Made by a program: the position numbers and the translations under genes. From the NCBI GenBank assembly GCA_937916485.1, contig CALFSV010000322.1:1-59561 (forward strand): a stretch of 59,561 bases of DNA, in the 5' to 3' direction. This stretch comes from an uncultured Paracoccaceae bacterium. Its GTDB lineage: Bacteria; Pseudomonadota; Alphaproteobacteria; Rhodobacterales; Rhodobacteraceae. The notes beneath the pieces are model-generated. The model saw only the letters and a list, made by a program, of their open reading frames with translations, was not told where the DNA came from and ran no database searches. This document shows positions 26,328 through 36,346 of the stretch, in pieces (position 1 is the stretch's first letter; each line of letters begins with the position of its first letter).

Positions 26328-28192
26328 GCCGGTCGTGCCACTTGTTTTCGTTTCAACCGGGCTGAAATCAAAAGAAGCGCCGAAGGCGTCATGCCGTCGA
26401 TACGCGCCGCATGGCCCAAAGTCGCCGGCCTTGTACGATTGAGTTTCAACTGAAGCTCTGTCGAAAGACCCGGGATACCCGAGTAAACGAAATCCGAAGG
26501 GATGACGTCCGCCTCGTCCTTCCGGAGCGAAGCGATGTCACGGTTCTGCCGCTCAACATAAGTCGCATAAAGTGCGTCACGTTTCAGCTGTTCCCTAATA
26601 TCGGTTGAAATATCAGCAAGTTCCGGCGCCAAGCTGGCGATCTGATCAAAAGTTGAATCGCTTAGACTAAGCGCCTCAAGCCCTGTCCTGCGTTCCTTGT
26701 CAGGGTTGATGTTGATGCCCTGCCCCGCCAATTCGCGGGCAGAAAAGCTGTATCTCCCTAATCGCAACCTAGCCAACTCCAACGCTTCGGCCTTGGTTGA
26801 GAACAGCTCCCAACGGGTGTCATGCACTAATCCCAAATCGCGGCCAAGCGACGTCAATCTCTGGTCCGCATTGTCTGCCCTAAGCGACAACCGAAACTCA
26901 GCCCGAGAGGTGAACATGCGATATGGTTCACTGACACCTTTGGTAACAAGGTCATCAATCATGACGCCGATGTAGGATGTCGTCCTGCTGAAATGGACCG
27001 GCTCAAGTTCTTGCGATAGCCGGGCGGCATTCAAACCTGCGACCAGCCCCTGCGCTGCAGCCTCTTCATAGCCGGTGGTTCCATTGATCTGGCCCGCCAA
27101 GAACAATCCAGGCACATCTCGAAGGGCAAGGGCCGGCGTCAGAGCACGAGGATCAACAAAATCATACTCAATCGCATATCCAGGCTGGAGGATGATTGCA
27201 TTCTCGAGGCCGCTGATAGACCTGACATAATCCTCCTGGACATCCCTGGGGAGCGACGTCGAAATACCATTTGGGTAGATGGTGTGATCATCCAGTCCTT
27301 CAGGCTCGAGAAAGACCTGGTGAGACATCTTGTCCGCAAAGCGGACAACCTTATCCTCGATCGAAGGACAGTAACGAGGGCCAACGCCCTCAATATGCCC
27401 ACCATACATTGCGGAGCGACCTAGGTTTTGTCGAATGATTTCATGGGTTTTATCGTTGGTATGAGTAATCCCGCAACTAATCTGGCGTGCCATCGGTGTG
27501 GTTGATCGAAACGAAAACAGTGTTGGATCATCATCACCCGGTTGCATCTCGAGACCCGACCAATCAATAGACCGGCCATCGAGCCGAGGCGGAGTGCCCG
27601 TCTTTAGGCGGCTGAGCGGAAGACCAAATCCATCGAGCCGCTCGGCCATCCGCACAGACGGACGTTCGCCCATTCTTCCACCAGGATGGGAGGCATCGCC
27701 AATATGAATAACGCCGCGCAGAAACGTCCCAGTAGTCAGCACAACGGCCTTACTATGCAATTTGGATCCGTCGGCCATAACGATGCCACAAACCCGACCA
27801 TCCACAATATTAAGATCTACCGCTTCACCCAGAACGATCTCCAATCCGGGGCAGTTGTAAATTTCCTTCTGCATCGCATGGCGGTAGCGGGCCCTGTCGG
27901 CTTGGGCCCGTGGGCCCTGAACGGCCGGCCCCTTCTTCCGATTAAGTAGACGGAACTGGATTCCTGCATAATCGGCGACCCGGCCCATAACACCGTCCAG
28001 CGCATCAATTTCGCGCACCAGGTGGCCCTTTCCCAGTCCCCCAATCGCAGGATTGCAAGACATCGCACCGATACCCTTTTGGTCCAACGTCACAAGGGCG
28101 ACGCGAACACCCGTTCGTGCTGCCGCATGCGCCGCCTCGCAGCCCGCGTGGCCGCCCCCAATAACGATGACATCTTGCTCGCGATGTTTCAC
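26324..28192 (-). CDS. mnmG: tRNA uridine-34 modification enzyme MnmG
   Basis: 622 residues, normal length. The FAD-binding [10 protein letters not shown] (12-21) opens the protein. [11 protein letters not shown] and the C-terminal helical domain with SGIPGLSTE (the MnmE-contact region) are present. With MnmE it puts the carboxymethylaminomethyl group on U34 of tRNAs reading NNA/NNG codons, using tetrahydrofolate and glycine. The start is a GTG at 28192 that is the centre of a parS palindrome, leaving little room for an optimal ribosome site. It begins 12 bases after the mnmE stop. Confidence 0.97.
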   Translation of the reverse strand: MKHREQDVIVIGGGHAGCEAAHAAARTGVRVALVTLDQKGIGAMSCNPAIGGLGKGHLVREIDALDGVMGRVADYAGIQFRLLNRKKGPAVQGPRAQADRARYRHAMQKEIYNCPGLEIVLGEAVDLNIVDGRVCGIVMADGSKLHSKAVVLTTGTFLRGVIHIGDASHPGGRMGERPSVRMAERLDGFGLPLSRLKTGTPPRLDGRSIDWSGLEMQPGDDDPTLFSFRSTTPMARQISCGITHTNDKTHEIIRQNLGRSAMYGGHIEGVGPRYCPSIEDKVVRFADKMSHQVFLEPEGLDDHTIYPNGISTSLPRDVQEDYVRSISGLENAIILQPGYAIEYDFVDPRALTPALALRDVPGLFLAGQINGTTGYEEAAAQGLVAGLNAARLSQELEPVHFSRTTSYIGVMIDDLVTKGVSEPYRMFTSRAEFRLSLRADNADQRLTSLGRDLGLVHDTRWELFSTKAEALELARLRLGRYSFSARELAGQGININPDKERRTGLEALSLSDSTFDQIASLAPELADISTDIREQLKRDALYATYVERQNRDIASLRKDEADVIPSDFVYSGIPGLSTELQLKLNRTRPATLGHAARIDGMTPSALLLISARLKRKQVARPA

Positions 28193-28200
28193 GTGAAACG
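28185..28200. other. parS site at the mnmG start codon
   Basis: TGTTTCACGTGAAACG on the plus strand has the perfect 14-base core GTTTCACGTGAAAC and matches the parS consensus at 15 of 16 positions. The GTG start codon of mnmG (28192-28190) is part of the palindrome, and the site extends into the gap before mnmE. It is about 3.2 kb from the proposed oriC. Confidence 0.93.
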
Positions 28201-28204
28201 GTCC

Positions 28205-29488
28205 TCACTTACCGATGCAAAAGCTGGAGAAAATTTCTCCCAGAATATCCTCGACATCCACCCTGCCTACAAGTGAGTCAACAGATCGAATAGCTGAGCG
28301 CAAGTTCTCTGCCAAAACGTCTGCTTGTTCAACAGCATTGGGCATCATTCTTATCGCCGCGTCGATATCCCTGATCGCACCAAGCATCGCCATCCGATGC
28401 CTTTCGCGCATCGCCACTCCGACGCGGGCTGTTCTTTCCCGGAGTGTGGTTGAAATGCGCGACACAAGACCGTCGACACCCTGCCCTGTCAGTCCAGAGA
28501 TACCCACTCCATCGGAAGCTCCAATATCGACTTTTGACTGCACCACGATATCACCCTCCTTTTCCTCTAGAGTTGGGTGACCTCCGGGATCGATCATGTG
28601 TATCCGCAAATCCGCGGCAAGTGACCGCGCTGTGCCTCTCTCAATTCCAATCTGCTCAACTTGATCATCCGCTTGTCGAAGACCCGCGGTATCCAGAACA
28701 GTGACTGGCAAACCATCCAGAACCATTCTCACTTCAATGATATCGCGGGTTGTCCCAGCAAACTCTGACGTTATCGCCGCATCGCGCCCCGCCAACCGAT
28801 TGAGCAATGTCGACTTCCCGACATTTGGTGGACCGACGATCGCAACCTCAAAACCCTCGCGAATTCGCTCGGCAATTCGGACTCCCTCTGCCTCCTGTGC
28901 CATCTCGACACGAACTGCCGTCAGAAGGGCCGATACTTCGGGGCTGACATCAACAGGTACGTCTTCATCCGCAAAATCTATCGTTGCCTCGATAAGGGCC
29001 GCAGACCGGATCAACGCCGCCCGCCAACGTTCTGCCAAATCTCCAAGGGCGCCAGAAAAGACACGGACAGCCTGCTGCCTCTGGGCCTCGGTCTCCGCAT
29101 CAATAAGATCGGCCAAGCCTTCAACCTGCGCCAAGTCCAGACAACCATTCTCGAGCGCACGCCTGGTGAACTCTCCCGCCTCTGCTTGTCGTAAGCCGGG
29201 GATTTCGCCCAGAAACCGCAGCACGACTGCGACAATCGCTGTACTTCCATGCAAGTGAAGCTCTGCGACCTGTTCCCCGGTAAAGCTTCGCCCCTTTTCA
29301 AAGGTCAGGATCAGGGCATTGTCGATAAGTGAACCGTCTGGGCCCCTAACGGGCCGAAGGCTGCGTCCATGATCAGGGAGCGCCCCGGTCATTCTTTCAA
29401 CCGCAAGCCTTGCATCAGGACCCGAGACCCGTACAACAGCAACGCCAGCCCTGCCCTGGGCCGTCGCTAGGGCAAAGATCGTATCCAT
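28205..29488 (-). CDS. mnmE: tRNA modification GTPase MnmE
   Basis: 427 residues from the ATG at 29488 ([20 protein letters not shown]); a GTG one codon earlier could also serve. The N-terminal folate-binding domain is followed by a G domain inserted in a helical domain: G1 GPPNVGKST (from ~219), then FAGTTRDI for switch I and LDTAGLRQ for G3. The C-terminal FCIGK supplies the catalytic Cys common to MnmE. It partners with MnmG, encoded immediately downstream. The gap to rho is about 30 bases and AT-rich. Confidence 0.96.
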   Translation of the reverse strand: MDTIFALATAQGRAGVAVVRVSGPDARLAVERMTGALPDHGRSLRPVRGPDGSLIDNALILTFEKGRSFTGEQVAELHLHGSTAIVAVVLRFLGEIPGLRQAEAGEFTRRALENGCLDLAQVEGLADLIDAETEAQRQQAVRVFSGALGDLAERWRAALIRSAALIEATIDFADEDVPVDVSPEVSALLTAVRVEMAQEAEGVRIAERIREGFEVAIVGPPNVGKSTLLNRLAGRDAAITSEFAGTTRDIIEVRMVLDGLPVTVLDTAGLRQADDQVEQIGIERGTARSLAADLRIHMIDPGGHPTLEEKEGDIVVQSKVDIGASDGVGISGLTGQGVDGLVSRISTTLRERTARVGVAMRERHRMAMLGAIRDIDAAIRMMPNAVEQADVLAENLRSAIRSVDSLVGRVDVEDILGEIFSSFCIGK

Positions 29489-29518
29489 CACACTAAACCT
29501 TTGTTATAAAATGATAAC

Positions 29519-30790
29519 TCAGGTGTTCATGGAGTCGAAGAAGTCAGAATTGGTCTTGGTCTGCTTCAACTTGGAAATCAGGAACTCAATCGCGTCCGTC
29601 GTGCCCATCGGGTTCAGAATGCGGCGCAAAACGTAGGTCTTGGCCAGATCAGACTTATCAACCAAGAGCTCTTCTTTCCGTGTTCCAGACTTGAGGATAT
29701 CCATTGCCGGAAAGACACGCTTGTCCGCGACCTTTCGGTCGAGAACGATCTCGGAGTTACCGGTGCCTTTGAATTCTTCAAAGATCACCTCATCCATCCG
29801 GCTGCCAGTATCGATCAGGGCGGTCGCGATGATGGTCAACGACCCACCCTCTTCGATGTTCCGGGCTGCACCAAAGAACCGCTTGGGCCGTTGCAGGGCG
29901 TTCGCATCCACACCACCGGTCAAAACTTTGCCGGACGATGGTACAACCGTGTTGAATGCCCTGCCAAGACGGGTGATCGAATCCAGCAGGATCACAACAT
30001 CACGCTTGTGTTCCACCAGACGCTTGGCCTTTTCGATGACCATCTCGGACACCGCAACGTGACGTGTTGCAGGTTCGTCGAAGGTTGAGGATACAACCTC
30101 ACCCTTCACCGATCTCTGCATGTCGGTAACTTCCTCTGGCCGCTCGTCGATCAACAGAACGATAAGGTAGCACTCCGGGTGGTTCTTCTCGATAGAGTTG
30201 GCGATGTTCTGCAAAAGAACTGTTTTACCCGTCCGTGGCGGGGCGACGATCAAGGACCGTTGCCCTTTGCCGATAGGCGACACCAGGTCAATAATCCGCG
30301 CTGACCGGTCCTTCACGGTCGGATCAGCCACTTCCATAATCAAACGCTCATCCGGGTAAAGCGGGGTCAGGTTGTCGAACGCCACCTTATGCTTGGCCTT
30401 TTCGGGATCCTCAAAATTGATCGATTCCACAGTGACCAGAGCAAAATAACGTTCGTTGTCGTTTGGCTCCTTGATGACACCCTGAACCGTGTCACCCGTC
30501 CGCATAGAGTGTTGCCGGATCATCTCGGGGCTGACGTAGATATCATCCGGGCCGGGCAGATAGTTTGCCTCTGGCGACCGAAGAAAACCAAAGCCGTCCT
30601 GCAGAACTTCAAGAACGCCGTCCCCACCAATGACCCATTCCTCATCAGCCCGTTCCCGCAGGATGGCGAACATCATGTCGCCTTTGCGCATAGTAGAGGC
30701 ATTTTCGATCTCAAGCTCTTCGGCAAGGGACAGAAGATCCTTGGGGCTTTGCGCCTTCAGGTCAGCAAGGTTCAGACGGTCTTGGGACAT
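29519..30790 (-). CDS. rho: Transcription termination factor Rho
   Basis: 423 residues. The N-terminal Rho helix bundle is followed by the cold-shock-like primary RNA site with DGFGFLRS (65-72), then the hexameric ATPase: Walker A APPRTGKT (184-191), Walker [16 protein letters not shown], the Q/R-loop GKVLTGGVD. It has no long insertion. Rho ends transcription of unstructured C-rich RNA, which matters here because few intrinsic terminators are visible in the window. Placement between hemJ and mnmE next to the origin is conserved in this family of bacteria. Confidence 0.97.
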   Translation of the reverse strand: MSQDRLNLADLKAQSPKDLLSLAEELEIENASTMRKGDMMFAILRERADEEWVIGGDGVLEVLQDGFGFLRSPEANYLPGPDDIYVSPEMIRQHSMRTGDTVQGVIKEPNDNERYFALVTVESINFEDPEKAKHKVAFDNLTPLYPDERLIMEVADPTVKDRSARIIDLVSPIGKGQRSLIVAPPRTGKTVLLQNIANSIEKNHPECYLIVLLIDERPEEVTDMQRSVKGEVVSSTFDEPATRHVAVSEMVIEKAKRLVEHKRDVVILLDSITRLGRAFNTVVPSSGKVLTGGVDANALQRPKRFFGAARNIEEGGSLTIIATALIDTGSRMDEVIFEEFKGTGNSEIVLDRKVADKRVFPAMDILKSGTRKEELLVDKSDLAKTYVLRRILNPMGTTDAIEFLISKLKQTKTNSDFFDSMNT

Positions 30791-30920
30791 AGGGTCATCC
30801 TAATACGACCTCAAAAAAGGGCCGATCACACAGGTATGTAGCATTGAAAGTGCATTGCCCCGGACGGGGCTGCAAAAACGCACTTACGCGACCGGTCGCC
30901 GCGAGTCAATCTCTAGGCTG
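30791..30920 (-). promoter_or_regulatory. rho 5' leader region
   Basis: The 130 bases between the hemJ stop and the rho start hold GCCCCGTCCGGGGC (30870-30857 on the minus strand), a tight hairpin, and the perfect 12-base palindrome GCGACCGGTCGC (30888-30899). A CCCTTTTTTGAGG stretch lies near the rho start. Leaders of rho genes are often sites of Rho autoregulation; that is family knowledge and is not shown by this sequence. Confidence 0.35.
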
Positions 30921-31370
30921 TCAAAACGGCCGAACCACGACAGCTGTGACTATAATAAGCATCAGTACCGTTGGTACTTCGTTCGCCAGCCTGTAGGACC
31001 GTCCGGTCCTCGTGTTGGTCCCTGCGGCAAACTCTTTGCGCCGTGCGCCCAGCCAGCCGTGCATACCTGTCATTGCGATAATAGAGGCCAGTTTGATCCA
31101 TGACCAGGCAGCGCCCCAGTCAAAAGCACCAAGACCAATCAGGATCAACCCGAACACCCAGCTTGCGATCATTGCTGGCGTCATGATGAGGCGAAGCAGC
31201 TTCGCCTCCATCACCTGAAACGTCTGATCAAGCTCTGAACCAGGCTTTGCCCGTTCCGCGTGATAGACAAATAGCCGAGGTAGATAGAACATCGCCGCCA
31301 TCCAACTGATCACCGACACGATGTGAAGCATCTTGATCCAAGGATAGGCTGATACCAGAAGATCGGTCAT
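30921..31370 (-). CDS. hemJ: Protoporphyrinogen IX oxidase HemJ
   Basis: 149 residues from the ATG at 31370; AAAGGA precedes it at a good distance, so the upstream GTG is not needed. HemJ is a four-helix inner-membrane protein that oxidises protoporphyrinogen IX in the heme pathway. The conserved N-terminal WIKMLHIVSVISWMAAM with His16, followed by FYLPRLFVYH, and the GMHGWLGARR segment with a second His match the family. Older annotations call it CopD-like or UPF0093. It is the first minus-strand gene next to the proposed origin. Confidence 0.9.
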   Translation of the reverse strand: MTDLLVSAYPWIKMLHIVSVISWMAAMFYLPRLFVYHAERAKPGSELDQTFQVMEAKLLRLIMTPAMIASWVFGLILIGLGAFDWGAAWSWIKLASIIAMTGMHGWLGARRKEFAAGTNTRTGRSYRLANEVPTVLMLIIVTAVVVRPF

Positions 31371-31385
31371 TGAACGTCCTTTCAC

Positions 31386-31787
31386 TCACGGCCTTCTTCC
31401 TTAAATGAAAGATAAGAAAAGAAAAGATGATGTTGATTAAAGGGCGGTGGATAAGACGGGCTGAATGATTCATCCGCAACCTTGTCCACAGTCAAAAGGT
31501 GTACTGTTAACCACCACTCTCGAGGAGGAGAGGTTTTAATATATTGATAAGATTATATAAAAGAGTTAACATAACATGAATTTTCCAACATTGCCTCACT
31601 TGACTCTTATGGATACAGAGAGTCATCCACAGGCAGCTGTTATCCTTACCCACCGTGGATGAATGACCTGTACACCGGTCGTTTGTACAAAGTTCTCCCC
31701 TCGAATTGCACTTCCCAACGCAGCGCGTAAGTTGACCCCAGCCCATCAACACAGTTGCCCTCAGGAAACCCCCCAGGTTTGTCCACA
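31386..31787. other. Probable chromosomal replication origin (oriC)
   Basis: This gene-free gap has DnaA-box-like 9-mers. One mismatch to TTATCCACA: GGTGGATAA (31446-31454, minus), TTGTCCACA (31482-31490), TCATCCACA (31623-31631) and TTGTCCACA (31779-31787). Two mismatches: TTATCCTTA (31640-31648) and CGTGGATGA (31654-31662, minus). An AT-rich block lies between the clusters. Genes diverge from the gap on both sides (hemJ, rho leftward; maf, aroE, coaE, dnaQ rightward), and parAB/parS are within 7 kb. Two GANTC sites (31602, 31620) could be CcrM methylation targets. None of the boxes is a perfect consensus. The position between hemJ/rho and maf agrees with origin neighbourhoods of other alphaproteobacteria. 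Confidence 0.82.
31531..31587. other. AT-rich block, likely unwinding element
   Basis: A run of about 57 bases consisting mostly of A and T (TTTTAATATATTGATAAG, TTATATAAAAGAGTTAAC and similar) inside a genome that is otherwise GC-rich. It lies between two groups of DnaA-box-like sequences, where a duplex unwinding element is expected. TTAA at 31536 followed after 7 bases by ATAA resembles a one-mismatch CtrA site, but this is weak. Confidence 0.6.
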
Positions 31788-32386
31788 TGACCACTCCGAT
31801 CATTCTCGCCTCTGGCTCTGAGATCCGCGCGACCCTCATGCGCAACGCAGGCGTTCCGTTCGAGGTCATGGTAGCGCGTATTGATGAAGAGGCGATCAAG
31901 TCCGCACTTCTGGCCGAGGCCGCAAATCCACGAGATGTCGCCGACACCCTGGCCGAGTTGAAGGCCCGCAAAATATCCGCCCGGACACCAGGGGCACTTG
32001 TGATCGGCTGCGATCAGGTCCTTGAGGTCGGTGGGGCACTTCTTTCGAAACCGACAAACCGGACCGAAGCACTGGCCCAGCTGAAAAGCCTTCAGGGCAA
32101 GACGCATCGTCTGTTATCAGCCGTTGTGATCTACCAAAATGACGAACCCCTTTGGCGGCATGTCGGTACTGTGCGGCTAACCATGCACGAGAACTCTGAA
32201 ACCTGGTTGTCTGCCTACGTTGACCGCAACTGGCCAAGTATCCAGAGTGCAGTCGGTTCCTATAAGCTCGAGGAAGAGGGCGTTCGTTTGTTTTCCCGGA
32301 TCGAGGGTGATTATTTCACTGTCCTTGGCCTACCATTGCTAGAACTTCTGTCATATCTCAGCCAGCGGGGGGTACTGCCGACATGA
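31787..32386 (+). CDS. maf: Maf family nucleotide pyrophosphatase
   Basis: 199 residues. It begins IILASGSEIRATLMRNAG, the Maf N-terminal substrate loop, and has the catalytic GCDQVLEVGG where the general base Asp sits. Maf proteins hydrolyse non-canonical or surplus nucleoside triphosphates (dTTP, UTP, modified pyrimidines) to monophosphates. The ATG at 31787 overlaps the last base of a DnaA-box-like sequence. Its stop overlaps aroE by ATGA, the first link in a four-gene chain maf-aroE-coaE-dnaQ. Confidence 0.92.
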   Translation: MTTPIILASGSEIRATLMRNAGVPFEVMVARIDEEAIKSALLAEAANPRDVADTLAELKARKISARTPGALVIGCDQVLEVGGALLSKPTNRTEALAQLKSLQGKTHRLLSAVVIYQNDEPLWRHVGTVRLTMHENSETWLSAYVDRNWPSIQSAVGSYKLEEEGVRLFSRIEGDYFTVLGLPLLELLSYLSQRGVLPT

Positions 32387-33216
32387 CGCAACATCGCATT
32401 CCTCTAGCGGGTGTCATCGGCAACCCCATCGCGCACTCCCGCTCCCCCCGCCTGCACAAGCATTGGCTTAAGACCTATGGCATCATAGGGGACTATGTTC
32501 CGCTTCATGTAACAGACGAGGACCTGCCCCAGGTGATCGCGACCCTTCCCAAGATGGGGTTCGTAGGCGTCAACGTCACCATTCCGCACAAGGTTGCTGT
32601 CCTTCAATACGCCGATCAGATCAGCGATCGCGCAACCCTCATCGGGGCAGCAAACACCTTGATCTTCAGGGCAGATGGCAAAGTTCATGCAGATAACACT
32701 GACGGATACGGATTTCTTGCCAATCTTCGCCAGGGCGCCCCTGATTGGGACCCCTCGGCAGGGCCGGCTGCGGTTTTGGGCGCTGGTGGGGCTGCGCGGG
32801 CGATAATCGCGGCCTTGATCGAGGCGGGGACAAAGGAAATTATGCTATCGAACAGGACGAGGCCCAAGGCCGAAACCCTCAAGGCTGATTTCGGGTCCCG
32901 GGTGACGGTCGTGGACTGGGTCCAAGCCGGAAACATGATCGAAGCCTCCGCGACCGTCGTCAACACAACGTCGCTCGGTATGGTTGGGGCGGCAGAGTTT
33001 CGTGTTCCCCTCGACGGATTGCGCCGCGGGATGGTGGTTACAGACCTCGTTTACACCCCATTGCGGACCCGTCTTTTGCAGGCCGCCGAAGAGGCTGGAT
33101 GTACCACTGTCGACGGCCTTGGGATGCTGCTTCATCAGGGCGTGCCGGGCTTTGAACGTTGGTTCAGTCAGCGGCCAGAGGTCGATGAAGCAACCCGGGC
33201 AGCCGTTCTGGGATGA
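32383..33216 (+). CDS. aroE: Shikimate dehydrogenase
   Basis: 277 residues. It reduces 3-dehydroshikimate with NADPH in aromatic amino acid synthesis. GNPIAHSRSPRLH binds shikimate, the catalytic Lys is in NVTIPHK (K70), GAGGAARA (133-140) is the NADPH loop and SNRTRPKAE binds the 2' phosphate, arguing for NADP. The start ATG overlaps the maf stop by 4 bases and its end overlaps coaE by 4 bases. Confidence 0.95.
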   Translation: MTQHRIPLAGVIGNPIAHSRSPRLHKHWLKTYGIIGDYVPLHVTDEDLPQVIATLPKMGFVGVNVTIPHKVAVLQYADQISDRATLIGAANTLIFRADGKVHADNTDGYGFLANLRQGAPDWDPSAGPAAVLGAGGAARAIIAALIEAGTKEIMLSNRTRPKAETLKADFGSRVTVVDWVQAGNMIEASATVVNTTSLGMVGAAEFRVPLDGLRRGMVVTDLVYTPLRTRLLQAAEEAGCTTVDGLGMLLHQGVPGFERWFSQRPEVDEATRAAVLG

Positions 33217-33806
33217 CCTTTCGCCTAGGCCTGACCGGCTCAATCGGAATGGGCAAGTCGACGACAGCAGCGATGTTTGCTGAAGAAGGCGTCCCAGTCT
33301 GGGATGCCGACGCCGCTGTTCATCGCCTTTATGCAACTGGTGGCGCGGCTGCCAAGCTTCTGGCAAAGGTCATGCCGGATGTCATCAAAGATGGGGCCGT
33401 TTCGCGTGACCTGATCAAAGCCGCCATTGCCCGTGACCCCTCGGTTCTGTCGAAGATCGAAGGCTACGTGCATCCATTGGTGGCCGCCGATCGGACCTCG
33501 TTTGCTGACCGCTCCGAAGAACCGATTATCCTCTTTGATATTCCGCTTCTCTTTGAGACGGGTGCTGACGTCGGAATGGATGCCGTCGTGGTGGTTTCTG
33601 CACCACCCGCCGTTCAGAAGGAACGGGTCCTTGCCCGTCCTGGCATGACCGAAGCGCAATTTGAAATGATCCTCGCCCGCCAGATGCGAGATTCTGAAAA
33701 GCGGGCAAGGGCAGACTATGTGATCGAGACCGTCTCACTGGACGCTACGCGGGCTGCTGTGCGAGATGTCTTAACGAAGCTCAAAGGAAAACTGACTGAT
33801 GCGTGA
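33213..33806 (+). CDS. coaE: Dephospho-CoA kinase
   Basis: 197 residues. The P-loop is GSIGMGKST (9-17), followed by [11 protein letters not shown], the CoA-binding segment. [11 protein letters not shown] is the family lid region. It phosphorylates the ribose 3' position of dephospho-CoA, the last step of CoA synthesis. It is coupled to aroE by ATGA and to dnaQ by an 8-base overlap, typical of the origin-proximal block in alphaproteobacteria. Confidence 0.95.
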   Translation: MTFRLGLTGSIGMGKSTTAAMFAEEGVPVWDADAAVHRLYATGGAAAKLLAKVMPDVIKDGAVSRDLIKAAIARDPSVLSKIEGYVHPLVAADRTSFADRSEEPIILFDIPLLFETGADVGMDAVVVVSAPPAVQKERVLARPGMTEAQFEMILARQMRDSEKRARADYVIETVSLDATRAAVRDVLTKLKGKLTDA

Positions 33807-34488
33807 AATCGTCCTGGACACTGAAACCACCGGATTCGAGCCCGAGGATGGCGACCGTATCGTCGAGATCGGCGCTGTTGAGCTCTTGAACCACGTTCCG
33901 ACGGGTCGGACTTATCACCAATACATCAATCCCCAACGTTCCATGCCGAAAGAAGCGTTCGAGGTGCACGGTCTTGGCGATGATTTCCTGCGCGACAAAC
34001 CGCTTTTTGTCGATATTGCACAGGCTTTTGTTGATTTCATCGGCGATGCGACCCTTGTCATCCATAACGCCGCCTTTGACATGAAGTTTTTGAATGCTGA
34101 ACTTGGCTGGGTGAAACGGCCGCTTTTGCCGATGGACCGCGCCCTCGATACCCTCGCTATCGCGCGCAGACGGTTTCCAGGTTCTCCCGCGTCGCTTGAT
34201 GCCCTGTGCCGCCGATTTGGAATAGACAACTCCAACCGGACCCTTCACGGCGCGCTTCTGGATAGCGAGATTCTGGCAGAGGTATATCTGGAGCTTATCG
34301 GTGGTCGACAGCCCGATTTTGCCTTGGCAACCGATCCGACTGATCAAAGCAGGGGTGAAACGGGATCGACTTGGCGCGCAAGACCAAGGCCAACACCCTT
34401 ATGTTCGCGTCTGACAGAGAGCGAAGCCGCCGCCCATGCGGCCTTTGTAGCTGAATTGGGCGACGACGCTTTCTGGAAAAAAGCTTAG
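33799..34488 (+). CDS. dnaQ: DNA polymerase III epsilon subunit
   Basis: 229 residues. The 3'-5' proofreading exonuclease has DEDDh residues: Exo[10 protein letters not shown] (D7, E9), Exo[12 protein letters not shown], and ExoIII with [12 protein letters not shown], where the His and Asp complete the site. The C-terminal tail after residue 180 links to the alpha subunit and is variable. It is the last gene of maf-aroE-coaE-dnaQ and is convergent with secB, overlapping it by 4 bases. Confidence 0.95.
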   Translation: MREIVLDTETTGFEPEDGDRIVEIGAVELLNHVPTGRTYHQYINPQRSMPKEAFEVHGLGDDFLRDKPLFVDIAQAFVDFIGDATLVIHNAAFDMKFLNAELGWVKRPLLPMDRALDTLAIARRRFPGSPASLDALCRRFGIDNSNRTLHGALLDSEILAEVYLELIGGRQPDFALATDPTDQSRGETGSTWRARPRPTPLCSRLTESEAAAHAAFVAELGDDAFWKKA

Positions 34489-35003
34489 GCGCTGGGCGCT
34501 ACTTCGCTGGCCTGCTGGGCTTGAACCCGGCGGGCAAGCTCATTGCGGTAAAGCGTGAGGAAATCGATCGTCTCAAGATTGATCGGCACAAAACCACCAT
34601 CCCGTGTGACGTCGCTGACAATGCGGCGCAAGAAGGGGAAGGTGATGCGTGGGCATTCGATCAAAAGGTAGGGGTGCATCTGCTCTTCCGGGACACCTTC
34701 GATCTGGAAGACACCCGCATACTCAATCTCGAACAGAAAGATCGTCTCGCCTGACCCTTTGGCCTTTGATGTGATCTTGAGCTTGGTAATCACTTCGTAC
34801 TGGTTTTCGGCGCCCCGCTTGCGGGCATCAAGGTTCACCTGAACCTGCACTTCCGGTTGAAGATCGCCCTGAAGCCCTTTTTGGGCCAGAACGTTTTCAA
34901 ATGACATGTCGCGGATGTATTGGGCAATGACCCGCTGGGTGACTTTGGGGGTCTCAGCAGGTGCGGCAGCAGCGGCGCCGTTGTTTTCGTTTGTATCGGC
35001 CAT
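34485..35003 (-). CDS. secB: Protein-export chaperone SecB
   Basis: 172 residues from the ATG at 35003, with CGGAG seven bases before it; the TTG one codon upstream is not needed. After an Ala-rich N-terminus, [14 protein letters not shown] and the beta strands ending in [17 protein letters not shown] are diagnostic. SecB holds preproteins unfolded and hands them to SecA. The PRLFPFLRR-type helix region ([17 protein letters not shown]) is intact. It lies convergent to dnaQ. Confidence 0.96.
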   Translation of the reverse strand: MADTNENNGAAAAAPAETPKVTQRVIAQYIRDMSFENVLAQKGLQGDLQPEVQVQVNLDARKRGAENQYEVITKLKITSKAKGSGETIFLFEIEYAGVFQIEGVPEEQMHPYLLIECPRITFPFLRRIVSDVTRDGGFVPINLETIDFLTLYRNELARRVQAQQASEVAPSA

Positions 35004-35076
35004 CAAGGTGCTCCGTTGAAATTTTTGTCCGTCATCCTCTAGCAGGAGGATGGCTCCGCCTCAATGGTAACGCCGC

Positions 35077-35577
35077 CTAGTGTTTCGTCCAACCGGACGG
35101 GGGATGCGTTGGGGGTTTGGGTGACGACAAATCCTCAAATTCGCCATCGATCACCTGGTCACGGGGCGCGCGGCGTTGATTTGGGTGCGCACCTGGACCG
35201 GGTGGTTGTTGTCCCATCGTAAAGGTCCGAACTTTCATCCTGGCGCGTGCCTGCCTCATAACCCAAAGACGAACGGATGGGACGAGAAAGGCAAATCCGA
35301 CGGCGTCGGTAAAGAACCCAGGCGTCAACAACAGGGCGCCCGACACCAAAATCATGGCACCATGGGCCAATGCCTCGGACGGATCGGACAGATCGCTAAA
35401 CGACCTTTGCAAATCGGACAAGGCCCGCGAGCCTTGGCTTCGGACCAAGGCGGTTCCGGCTACCGCAGTCAGCACGACGATAAGAAGCGTTGGCCAAAGG
35501 CCGATAAGACCGCCAACCTGGATGAACAGGGCGATTTCAATCAGCGGAACCGCAAGAAAAGCGAAAAGCAGCCACAT
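35077..35577 (-). CDS. fxsA: FxsA family membrane protein
   Basis: 166 residues with about three membrane helices at the N-terminus and a basic, Pro-rich cytoplasmic tail. WLLFAFLAVPLIEIALFIQVGG and the later GALLLTPGFFTDAVGF match FxsA, named for suppressing F-plasmid exclusion of phage T7 in E. coli when overexpressed. Its normal role is unknown. It lies 73 bases before secB on the same strand and divergent from the Tim44-like gene. Confidence 0.88.
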   Translation of the reverse strand: MWLLFAFLAVPLIEIALFIQVGGLIGLWPTLLIVVLTAVAGTALVRSQGSRALSDLQRSFSDLSDPSEALAHGAMILVSGALLLTPGFFTDAVGFAFLVPSVRLWVMRQARARMKVRTFTMGQQPPGPGAHPNQRRAPRDQVIDGEFEDLSSPKPPTHPPSGWTKH

Positions 35578-35683
35578 TTGTGACCTCCATCATAGTTAGT
35601 TGGCGTGCGGTGGACTTGAACACACCCCTGCCCTACATAGGTTTGAGTTGGCGGTTTGCTAAGACCGCTCCAAAGAGGCAAGC

Positions 35684-36346
35684 ATGAATTCTCCAATTAT
35701 CCAGCTGCTCGTTCTTGCGGGTATCGCCGTTTTTCTCATCCTGCGTTTGCGCAACGTGCTTGGCACGCGCGAAGGTTTTGAAAAGCCGCCCACAACGATA
35801 GGTGCAGAGACCAAGCGCCGCTCGCAACCCGAACTCGAAGTGATCGAGGGCGGGCCGGATCGTGATATCACGGACCATGTTGCCGAGGACAGCGATGCCG
35901 CTAAGGCGCTTGCCGCCATGAAAGGCGTTGATCGATCCTTTCATCTGGGCGAATTTCTTCAAGGTGCCCGGGGTGCCTACGAGATGATCCTGATGGCGTT
36001 CGAGAATGGTGACCTCGCCTCGGTCAAGCCCTTCCTATCGGACGAAGTTTACGCCGCCTTCGCCAGTGTTGTCGAAGAACGCGAGCGTAATGGCCTGAAG
36101 GTCGAAGCGACCTTTGTCGGGATCAGCGACCTTAGCCTCAAGGACGTTGAATTTGATCGTGGCACGCGCGAAGCAGAATTGAGCGTCAAATTCGTTGGTG
36201 AACTGACCGAGGTCGTTCGTGATCGGGCCGGTGATCTTGTTGAAGGCAGCTCGTCCGCGATCAAGCGCCAGAGGGATATCTGGACCTTTGCCCGCACGAT
36301 GGGCAGCGCCGATCCCAACTGGATCCTTGTCGCCACAAGCGAATGA
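35684..36346 (+). CDS. Tim44/TimA-like inner-membrane protein
   Basis: 220 residues. One N-terminal membrane anchor (IIQLLVLAGIAVFLILRL) is followed by a linker and a Tim44-like domain from about residue 85: FHLGEFLQGARGAYEMILMAF, FLSDEVYAAFASVVEERE, then RQRDIWTFARTMGSADPNWILVAT. In mitochondria the related domain tethers the import motor. In alphaproteobacteria (TimA) it is membrane-bound with unclear function, possibly respiratory chain or envelope biogenesis. It is coupled to mltA by ATGA, suggesting an envelope role. Confidence 0.88.
   Translation: MNSPIIQLLVLAGIAVFLILRLRNVLGTREGFEKPPTTIGAETKRRSQPELEVIEGGPDRDITDHVAEDSDAAKALAAMKGVDRSFHLGEFLQGARGAYEMILMAFENGDLASVKPFLSDEVYAAFASVVEERERNGLKVEATFVGISDLSLKDVEFDRGTREAELSVKFVGELTEVVRDRAGDLVEGSSSAIKRQRDIWTFARTMGSADPNWILVATSE

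Noticed and set aside
31536..31550. CtrA site in the origin
   Set aside because: TTAA-N7-ATAA has one mismatch and lies in AT-rich sequence where such matches are expected by chance.
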